Assembly: GCA_019925795.1 (NCBI GenBank)
Contig: CM034305.1
Span: 93,966,433-94,030,432 of the forward strand
DNA length: 64,000 nt
DNA from: Dendrobium chrysotoxum
Lineage: Eukaryota; Streptophyta; Magnoliopsida; Asparagales; Orchidaceae
Reading direction: 5' to 3'
In this document: piece after piece, positions 55,380-64,000 of the stretch
Numbering within the stretch: position 1 is the first letter of the stretch
Layout: each line of letters starts with the position of its first letter
The notes under the pieces: model-generated
The model's database searches: none
Told to the model about the DNA's origin: nothing
What the model saw: only the letters and a program-made list of their open reading frames with translations
Program-made: the position numbers and the translations under genes

Positions 55380-57900
55380 CCTTCATAAGTCGGATAACTT
55401 TTATCCTCAGTTACCATCTTAGCATTTGGGTTCATAGGGGTGTCCATTGGCTTACATCTCATAATTCTAGATTATTAGGAGATCAATAACACGCTTCCGT
55501 TGTGATATAAAGATTCTACTCTTGATTGGGTAATTTTCATGTCAAGTAAATATCAAGCTATCTCAAATTATAATATCAAATTATTTTGCCAAAATATTCT
55601 TGAAGTTGGTAATTTGTCTTTCATCATTTCTATTATGGATAATATCATCAACATAAATAATCAAATTGACAGTTTGGTAATTTGATATAGTGTGAACACT
55701 TTGGAATTGAGAGAATCCATGTTAAGCACCCTTATAATTGACTAAACTTTATACATGGTGATTGTTTAAGTCCATTTAAGATTTTTTGGAACTTATAAAC
55801 TTTGCCAATGTTGACTTGACTCTCAAGACAAGGGGAAAATCATATAATACTTCATCAATGTTATCATTCAAGAAAACATTTTTAATATCAAGTTGGTGTA
55901 GGAGCTGATCTATAGGTTTGTTAACGACCGGGTCAAATATCTCCTTCTAGTTTGTCTTATAGGACTAAGTGAAACTCTTTGCGATCAACCAAGTTTTTTA
56001 TATATTTACACTTTCATCAACGTTGTGTTTAATGGAGAAAAATTCATTTACATTTGACTAATCTATTCATTTTGGAAGTTTATTAATTTCTCAGGTGCCA
56101 TTTTTTTCAAGGGCATTAATCTCTTTCGTTACAAAGCACTTCCACTGAGGTTACCTAGGAGTTTCTTTAGTATTTTTAAGAATTTAAATCTCCATTAATG
56201 ATGTGATAAGGGCACAATAGGTAGGAGCTAACTTTCCATATGGCCCAAAATTATTGATAGGATGCTTGGTATAAGATTTAGCATCTTTCTTGATTGCAAT
56301 AGGTTGATCAAGACCATACAGAGCTGGGTTTGTAGTTATTTCACTGATATAGGGTTGAGAGGTCTCTATATTTAATTTAAAATCATGGTTTTGTGCAAGA
56401 GCTGATTAAATCTTTCACCCCTCGTATATTTTTGGTCTTCTGGAGTATACAATCATTTCCCTGGTGGTGATATTATATATGGATACCGAAGGGTGCCTTT
56501 TGGTTTTGGAAAAATTTGCAAGAATGATGGTATTTTTGAGTGGATTTTATTTGAACTGATATGAAGGTTTGGAATGGGTCAATAGCATGTTTGGTTTCCC
56601 AAAGTTGGTGTTTCCTAGAATTCTCTCTTTGAATATCATCTTTGGTATTAAAGGGTTTTGAAGAAGGTGACATCATGGTGGTATATAATTTTTTTGTGGA
56701 TGCTGAATAACACTTATACCCATTGTTTTTGGTGAGTACCCAAGGAAAATACATTTAAAATATATGTTTAAGTTTTCTGTGATGTTAAGGATGTATGCAG
56801 CTGAAGGAGGTGCATCCAAATGTTTTGGTTGGAATTGATGAGATGATTTAGGCATGAGTGTATGTTTGGAGGATAATTTGACAATGAGTTTGGAAATTCA
56901 GTATCCAAGAGTGCATGCAATTGATGTGAAATCCTGTAGTTAGCACGTGTTTTGGAACATGTGAAGCAAGCATGATCGGTTGTGCTACTTTCACAAGTCA
57001 TCTAATTTTTCTTTTGAAAAGTCCATTTTTTTGTGGAGTGTTGATACATGTGCAACGATGTACAATCCCTTGATCCATAGGGAGGACCTAATCGTAAAGT
57101 GATCGTACTCACACTTTTTGTTAGTTTAAAGTATTTGAGAGGTTGGAATTGAGTTTGCTCTATCTTATTGAAATTTTGAAATATGGTGCTAACTTTATAT
57201 TTATCTTTCCTAAGTAATAACCATTTTACTCTAGAATAATCATCAATAAATGCACCAAACCATCTTGAGCTGGTGATATTGTTGACCTTAGATGATCCTC
57301 ATACATCCCTAAGTATAGGGAAGAAAGATGGGTTGGCTTGCACATATGACTAAGGAAATAGTTGTGAGTAGGTTTGGATAACTGACAAATTTCATATTAA
57401 TAAGATTCTAAATTTTAATTGAACTTTTATGTACAAGAAATTCAAATGACTTAAGAGATAATGCTACAACATGATGACATTCTTATTATTAATGATAGAA
57501 GATGAAAATTTTTTCTTATGCCTGCCAATTGGGTTGTTTTTAGAGGAGTTAGAGACCATCAATTATCTGGGCACTACCAATCTTTTTCCTCTAATCTAAA
57601 GACTTAAAATTCATACATGTTTGGGTGGAAGTTAGTAAGATAATTAAGGTCCTTTATAATTTTTCTAATGAAAAGAAGGTTTTAATCCAATTTTAGAACA
57701 TGAAGCGCATATTTAAGAATGATATCATATTAAAAATACAAGAGATCCAATGCCAGCAACTATAGAAAGTGATTTATCTGCAATTCAAACAAGAAGTTTT
57801 CAGAGCATAATTTATATTAATGGAAAATCATAACTTCACCAAAATGTAATAAAAACACTTGAGTTGATAATTCATGGCCTTGCTTTTCTAGATGTAATAA
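55380..57900 (-). pseudogene. Copia integrase and reverse transcriptase
   Basis: From high to low coordinates: integrase C-terminal blocks CINTPQKNGLFKRK (57040-57010; usual CVNTPQQNGVAERK), ...LKCIF-type and GYKCYSASTKKLYT (56740-56690). Then the reverse transcriptase start PQWKCFVTKEINALEKNGT (about 56140), QLDIKNVFLNDNIDEVLYDF (about 55870), and LIIYVDDII with the catalytic YVDD (about 55640), followed by AKMVTEDK. Stops are numerous. The integrase catalytic residues themselves (D..D..E) fall in the poorly preserved part above 57040. Confidence 0.75.
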
Positions 57901-58015
57901 GCAGTGTGTTTAGAGACTTAACTTTTTCTAGTAGCAACAGTTGAGCTCATCGCAAATCAAAGAGTTTGAATGGGTTTTTGAGATTTTGGCGGTTACTGAG
58001 GTAATTTTTGATGGA

Positions 58016-58341
58016 ATTCATTAATCCTTTTCTACATTGTGTCCTATTAAGCATCAAATTCTTATTTAAAACTAATAAAAAAGTCATTTTTAATATTTTC
58101 TGACCAAGTCTTTTTATGTCTACCACTCCCTTTTTGAACATAGGTCGGATCTAACACATCTACTCTTCTAGCAGTGTTATTGGAAGGTCGACATTTGACA
58201 TGACTAAATCATTTATGGCGACTCTCTTTAATCTTATATGAGTTACGCCTATCTTTTCACATATAAAATTGTTTTTTTATTCTATCTCTAAGTGTAAAGT
58301 CACTCATCCACCTGAGCATCCTCATCTCTGCAACACTTTTC
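58016..58341 (-). mobile_element. RTE-type LINE fragment
   Basis: Same family as 53690. The minus strand reads decayed versions of the blocks TLRDRI, FSHVK, VDVLDPTYVQKGSGRHKKTW and ENIKND. Both the tail and the 5' part are missing. It abuts the presumed copia LTR remnant. Confidence 0.75.
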
Positions 58342-58460
58342 TTTGAATATAGATCTTTATTATCTTTAATAATACAAAAAGAAGGAAAGAAAGATGCTGA
58401 ATTGGTGTGTTGGATGAAAGCTACAGAAAGAAGGAAAAGATAATGCCTTGGATCTTATAT

Positions 58461-60640
58461 CACTAAAAGATCCCATCCTTTCATTAAAAAAAGAATTTAA
58501 CCATTAAATTTGATTTTAATTAAATTATATTGATCAAATTTGAATTTCACCTAAAAAAAAGCAGGATAACTATTAAAATAATGGGTTCAATTCCCCAAAA
58601 TAGTGAATTTGAAATTTATAGTAAATTTACTTCCAATCAAATAAGTTGAATAGGGTTTTAAATTACAACATTTCATGAAATTTACATTTTCTTGCAGAAT
58701 TTGATTTGTATCAGACCAAATGAGTCTTAGACTACTTTAAGCTTAGTAAGATGCGCAAGCTGATCTTATCATGCTAGTTAGAAAGCTCAAGCTTAAAATG
58801 AAGTCAGTCGCCATTGTTTGGCTCCTAGCATGATTATTTTCATTCTTTTGATAAAAAATCTAGGATGGCACATAGTTGCAACGAGGTAACTCATCCTTTC
58901 TTAAACTTTGCTATGAACAATTATATTACAACTTTTAGGTTGAAATTCAATTATTGATCCATGTATATCGTTTGTGAGAACTTGCTTTGACCTAGAATTG
59001 GATTCGACACCTCAGTGCATTTTTATTAAATCCAGCCAAATCTTGGATTTATGAAATTTGGGTTTGTTGAATCTAGCCAAATCTTGGATTTATGAAAGCC
59101 TAAAAAAATTATTCAAATGGATTTAACCTTCAATCCAACCTAAATCTAGCTTTAATGAGGCGGGCAAACTCCTAATCCCATCAAATTTAGATTTATGAAA
59201 TTAATATCTTAAGAAACCCTCAGAAAGTCATTTGCTTATATTTATCTTAAATTCAACTTAAATAATGCAACCAAACAGCCCCAAAAGTCAGTCCAACATG
59301 AAAAAGTCTAGCTTTCCATGCTGTTGATACTATCGATGGAGCTTTATATACAAGTCATCTTTCTATCTTATGTTACTAACTAGCTAGTACAGAGTTTTTG
59401 TGTTTAGAATTCCTAACAATTACTATGACATGCCTTCCCAATCATATACTTGTCTATTTGGATTGTGGTCCAAATACTTACTGTGGAATTAATGAATAGT
59501 GAATACCTTCTTAATTCATTTCTTCTGCAAATAAAAAATCCTACAAGTATCGTTATTAGGCTAGTGATATATTTTGAGGAAACAAAAGAAGCGAGAATTA
59601 CCATATTATCATAAATTCATTTGGTATATTTCTTTGTTATTCATGTTGTCGCAGAGATTATTAAAGTATGATATATTCTAGTGACAAGAATGCCTGCATG
59701 ATGTGTCTCCTTGCGATTTCCCCTGTATTATGAGATATGGTCCGCCTATTTCGTCTCCCATGTGTTCCTTTTATTTTGGTTATTTGCAATTTTGCTTTTT
59801 TCTAGTTCGCTTGCTCTGTGCACTTGATGCTTGCGGTTTGTGAGATTTTTGACTTGGCAATGACGCACTCATGTGAGATTTCTATTTAGCAGATTTGATA
59901 TCTTTGTGGTTCTCTATTTGCTGAATTTTTATTTGTAATTTTTAATATTTAATAATTATAAAAATGGGGTATAAGGTCCATAAAAGAATATTCTACTTGT
60001 TTTCTCTGATGAAATGAATTTATACGGATTTTATCTATTTATACTAGCATGCAACCTTTTTTTTTTATTTGGTGATCTCTTATATTACTTGTTTTTATCC
60101 TCAAAATTTTAGTTATTGATCTGAATAAATGATTCAATTTGCTACAATCTGCTTTTTGTTTGAGTCATGTTTTCCAATCAATTGTTTGGTTTTTCATGCC
60201 TCCATATTTCTATACATTATTTTTACAAAAAAATTTAAATTATTGATTGTGTTGGAGTTCGAATGATTAGCTGTTTAAATTATTTCCTTGAAAGTATGCG
60301 GGTGTCTTGTGCATCTCATTGTAGTGAGCATTAGGAAGGCCAAAACCTTAAGACGTCTTTTATTAGATTTGGTATCATTGCATGGTTGCGTCATGATGTT
60401 TTCTTTGACGTGGGTTTTATTAACCATATCGGTCAATAAAAAATCAACATATGAGTAATTTATGATTCTAGATAAATTCAACATGATTATTATGAGGTCT
60501 AAAATTAGGTTCCTACATTCCATAAGAGTTATAAGGTTAGGAAATTTTCAGACTGAATCAATAATATAGAAGATTTTGAAAGTTACAATGTCTCATTCCC
60601 ATTGACTTGAACTTGCTAAAATAAAATGAATAGGATGTGC
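58461..60640. other. Non-coding AT-rich interval
   Basis: No supported gene, RNA or transposon end. A short direct duplication of 'tgaaatttgggtttgttgaa'-like sequence occurs around 59020-59100 ('ccagccaaatcttggattta' appears twice). Confidence 0.45.
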
Positions 60641-60649
60641 TCAATATTA

Positions 60650-60960
60650 TTGTCAAAGTTTTGCTGTTGAATTTAGATGAGCTGATATGACAGAAATTTA
60701 AAGAACAATATTTACCGGCTAGTGAATTTAGACATCAACTGCAAGATCAATTAAAAAACTTTAAATATGATTGTTATAGTGTGTTTAAACATTATTTAAG
60801 GTTTAAAAAGGCTGGCACTAAAATATTATTTGCTTCTAAATTATTATGTTATTATTAATGTTTCACAAAAGGCCTCAGGCTAGAAATTAAGAATAAATTG
60901 AGTTATAATTCAACAAAAAATATTATATGAGGCTTTATACTAAGCTCTCTATATAAAGGT
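60650..60960 (+). pseudogene. Gypsy gag fragment, very decayed
   Basis: The plus strand reads pieces such as FRHQLQDQLKNFKYDCYSVF and FTKGLRLEIKNKLSYNS, similar to the gag core of chromodomain-type and related gypsy elements (VARFIGGLR-EIQDKL). It is not closely related to the two gypsy elements above. No LTRs seen. Confidence 0.4.
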
Positions 60961-60984
60961 TTAAAATTGCGTAAACAAGCCTTG

Positions 60985-61050
60985 AGGTGTTTTTTGTCCG
61001 TGAGGCGAGGCGTAAGCCTCGAGGCGGTGTGAGGCGTAAGCCTCATAGAC
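60985..61050. repeat. Short cluster of 'aggcgtaagcctc' motifs
   Basis: Three near-palindromic copies of 'gaggcgtaagcctc' within about 60 bp, bracketed by 'attgcgtaaa' on both sides (60967 and 61046). Possibly subterminal repeats of the hAT-type element whose transposase lies to the right. Confidence 0.5.
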
Positions 61051-61421
61051 GAAGAATTGCGTAAATGAGAATTTAAGTATTCTAGCAGGTAAATAACAGT
61101 AAGAGTCTATCATTCAATAAAAACATCTAAATGAGAAGTGAAATTAGTGGAAAATAATAAAATAGATGCAATAGATGCAATAGATGCAATATATGTATCT
61201 CATAGCATAATTCAAAGTACAAAACCACAAATATAAGTTTATCAAAACTCCCAAAGTACAAATAAGAAAGAACATCTAAAATCCAATCATGTCCCATCAC
61301 TAAATGGATCTTCAAGGGAGGCATCTTCATCTCCAATTATATCTATGAATGTTAAATCTTCATTATCTTCAATGTTACCTACTTTTCTCTTCCCTGTTCA
61401 ATAAGAATGATTAGTGTGTTG

Positions 61422-63724
61422 TTAATTGCATATATTTAAAATGTAATAGCACATAAGAAATTGTGAGATACCTTTGTTTACTTGTTGTGTTGCAGTATTA
61501 GTGGATGTGTGTGGTGTGGTACTAGTGGATGTGCCCTCTTGATCTGCTTCGCTCCTCAAGAAATCTACACTTAGATCTTCTAGCTGCAGGTCTGATAATG
61601 ACAAATCTGTCTCATCATCTATGAACCACTCATTATTAGACGCCACATCATTACACACCAAAGGGTCCTCATCATTCTTCAACCCCTTGTTCCTCAACCT
61701 CTTATCTCTTAACCTCTTATTGTATATAATATACACAAAGGAGTTCATTCTGAGTGTTGAAAGTCGATTTCTTCTCTTCGTTTGCACTTGACTATATGTG
61801 CTCCAGTTTCGCTCACACCCAGAGGAAGAATAAGTGAGGCCCAAAACTCTAACTGCAAAACTCTGTAACTCAGGGGTGGAATCACCAAATTGGATCCACC
61901 ATTTAACTATTTTCAAGAAGAGAAACGATAATCAGAACATATTAAAGTGTACGGTTACTTTGCGAAAAATAAGCTTATCTGGAGAGCGTTTGACAATAAT
62001 AGATTTTGCTGCTTGCAGACCAAAAAATCTCTCCCTATTCTGAAATAGAACAAGTTCTAAATCTACAAGCTCCCTAACGGTCTGGTCTGGTATTTGCCGC
62101 TCCATGCAATGGTACAAGCCCAGCTTCACCTCTAGATTTGGGGATTTCCTCTCTGAATACTGAAATTGAGGATTGAGATAATATGTCGCTGCATATAGAT
62201 GACGGTGTAACTGAACCTCCTATCGAGCATCAATGATATCCCAAATCTCTCTATAACTGGCCTTCTCTCCTCCCAAGTTATGTGCAATCAACTCCTTTGC
62301 CTCATCCATTGCATTATATATAAAACCCATGGCTGGTTTCTTCTCGGCATCCACTAATCGTAGCACTTGTACTAAGGGTCTTGTGCTCAATATGGCATAG
62401 GTCACACTTGCCCAAAATTTATTATTCAGAATCAGCCTTTGTATTTCCTTCCCCTTAGGTTTCTTGCCCCACGCACAATTAAGCCATTGTGTTGATGTAA
62501 ACATGGTTTCAAGAGGTTGCCTAACATCCAGCATGCTCTGCAGTGTCAAATAAGATGTGGCAAACCTGTAGGATAAACTTGCATTAGAAATTGAAAATGC
62601 TTTGAAATGCACTAATGGTAGATGAACTTCTTCAAGAACTTTCTCATTAAGGCTAAGATCCATGAGTAATTGTAGATGAACTTTGTGATCTTCTTCACCC
62701 TAGAAAGGGCGCTCTTGTGTTGAGGTAGATCACCAAGTTCCTCCAATATGAGATCAATACAGTGCGTCGCGCAGGGGGTCCAATAGAGGTGTTTTCTCTT
62801 CTCCATCAACATCTGACCAGCTGCTTCGTATGCACTGGCATTGTCAGTCACCACCTGAACAACCAATTGCTCCCCGATCTCCTCAACAATCCCATCTAAT
62901 AAATTGAAAATGAAATCAACATTTTTAACCTTATCTGAAGTTTCAACTGATTGTAAAAACACTGTGCCATAGGGATTGTTTACAAGGATATTAATCATGC
63001 TCCTGCTCTTCATGTCAGACTATCCATCTGACATAATGGTAACACCAGTCTCACTCGATGTCCTTTTAATCTCATCAATACTCTGCTTTGTGTTCTGCAG
63101 CTCCTCCTTCAAAATTCATGTCCGCAACTCGTACATGGAAGGTGCCTTCAACCCTCTCCCATACAACCCTACAGATTGCAACATATTGAAGTAGGTCGAC
63201 GATCTCGCAACATTAAGTGGAATGGCATTCTCAAAAAAGAATATGCCAAAATACATGCAAACCTGCCGTCGACCCTCTCTGGTACCAGTCGCAGGCATCA
63301 TCTGTGCTTGTCCTCTATCCTCTCCTGGATTAATCATATACTGGTCCATAGGACCCCGGGCACCTCTATTATTTATAGTGGAGGAAGAGCCCTTTCCACT
63401 CTCGCTCCCGTAGTAAGCACCTTGTTTGACCCTTTCATTAAATTGCTCCTGTTGTAAATGTTTTGTCGTGGTACTCTTCTTCATGTAAGCAGTAATTTCA
63501 TCCTTCACCTTATCCGGCACATTTGCACAAGGTGCTACGTTTTTATGAGAGCTGGATAAATGTTCCTTCATGCAGGTAACTCCCCCTTTCACCACTTTAT
63601 CACAAAAATTGCATTTCAAATACACGTAAGTCTTCTCACTGCCGCCTACATCAACCTGTACACTGTACTTCCAAGAATGGTCCCTCCGCAATGACGTATT
63701 AGACTTTTCCTTACACTTAACCAT
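61422..63724 (-). pseudogene. hAT-superfamily transposase (BED, DUF659, hAT dimerisation)
   Basis: The probable start codon is at 63724-63722. The N-terminus has a BED zinc finger (CNFCDKVVKGG, then MKEHLSSSHKN). A DUF659 region follows (TIMSDG, INILVNNPYGTVFLQSV, VVQVVTDNASAYEAAGQMLM, WTPCATHCIDLILEELG), containing the first two catalytic aspartates of hAT transposases. After a frameshift near 62640 it continues with RFATSYLTLQSML, WLNCAWGKKPKG and LVQVLRLVDAEKKPAMGFIY. The C-terminal dimerisation domain (61916-61700) has GLTYSSSGCERNWSTYSQVQ. In-frame stops lie near 63116, 63020, 62220 and 61932. Overall length is typical for the family. The end is Q/T/S-rich and acidic. Confidence 0.9.
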
Positions 63725-63766
63725 GTTTCCTAAAACACAAATGCAAAATAAAACAAAAAATCTCAA

Positions 63767-64000
63767 AAAATTTAAAACCCTATAATTTCTATAAGTTGAA
63801 AAATCATACCTTTAATTAAAAAAAAACCCTAAAACCGGTTGAAGAAGTGTCGTAGAGGGCAGCCGACGCAAGAGGCTCACCGGGGTGAGGCGGCGCCGGC
63901 GTGAGAGGCGGCGAAAAGGCCGGGATCGTGCGGAATCTGCGGAGTCTGTGAACTTCTTGCGGAGGTCTTCGTTCGGTTCGGGTAAGCCGGTAGAAGGAAG
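63767..64000. other. GC-rich leader upstream of the hAT transposase
   Basis: From 63840 the sequence becomes very GC-rich ('ggcggcgccggcgtgagagg'), unlike everything around it. It may be the 5' UTR or promoter of the transposase, with an intron acceptor just before 63724, or a neighbouring sequence. The window ends before any element terminus. Confidence 0.4.

Larger units (their letters stand above)
52910..58460 (-). mobile_element. Ty1/copia retrotransposon, decayed, interrupted by an RTE LINE
   Basis: On the minus strand the order is integrase, reverse transcriptase, RNase H, which is copia order. The copia coding sequence at 55380-57900 continues at 53091-53690 across the RTE insertion. 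Similar sequence flanks the body at about 52925-53030 and 58365-58455 ('aagaaggaaag', 'ccttggatc'), each with an internal duplicated sub-unit; I take these as LTR remnants. Full LTR borders and target duplication were not established. Confidence 0.7.

Noticed and set aside
59020..59100. Short duplicated 'ccagccaaatcttggattta' as part of a transposon.
   Set aside because: Only about 40-50 bp, no ends or target duplication; likely a local slippage event.

Overview
This is a gene-poor, repeat-dense piece of an angiosperm nuclear genome. The evidence is a two-exon NBCL (BLADE-ON-PETIOLE) gene, the first exon of a plant mitochondrial acyl carrier protein gene, and plant-type transposons throughout: CACTA, hAT, Ty3/gypsy, Ty1/copia, RTE and L1 LINEs, tRNA-type SINEs, and a Cassandra-like LTR carrying 5S rRNA sequence. 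I cannot name the species from sequence alone.

Layout. 1-2090: LTR tail, decayed coding-like sequence and an RTE LINE stub. 2900-8774: a complete-ended CACTA element (3-bp target duplication ATA) with a truncated TNP2 gene and a decayed Transposase_24-type gene. 8981-9111: a SINE. 9231-14327: a complete-ended Ty3/gypsy element on the minus strand (target duplication TAATT). 14333-19041: non-coding, with two small Mutator-like MITEs, a SINE and a direct repeat. 19042 to about 29750: a second, older CACTA element interrupted by an RTE LINE, an ORF1-only L1 and a second gypsy element, each with its own target-site duplication. 29990-32500: an L1 fragment, then a diverged tandem duplication of about 0.93 kb. 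33187-35469: the NBCL gene on the minus strand, the only complete host gene seen.

35820-37000: an AT-rich repeat split by a Cassandra-like solo LTR, itself split by a hAT MITE. 37843-40440: a 5'-truncated L1. 41747-47870: hAT and hairpin MITEs, a SINE, a Mutator-like MITE and an LTR with a long minisatellite-like U3. 48337-49003: retroelement fragments followed directly by exon 1 of a mitochondrial ACP gene whose later exons I could not find. 49850-50960: a diverged second RTE family. 52910-58460: a Ty1/copia element on the minus strand interrupted by a nearly intact RTE reverse transcriptase. 60650-63766: a gypsy gag scrap and a hAT transposase pseudogene; the window ends in the GC-rich leader of the latter.

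The host genes do not form a pathway together. What links the window is its insertion history: at least two multi-level nests can be ordered by target-site duplications. I found no clearly new gene system. The best leads are the ORF1-only L1, the 5S-LTR/hAT nest, the Mutator-like MITE family and the orphan ACP exon.
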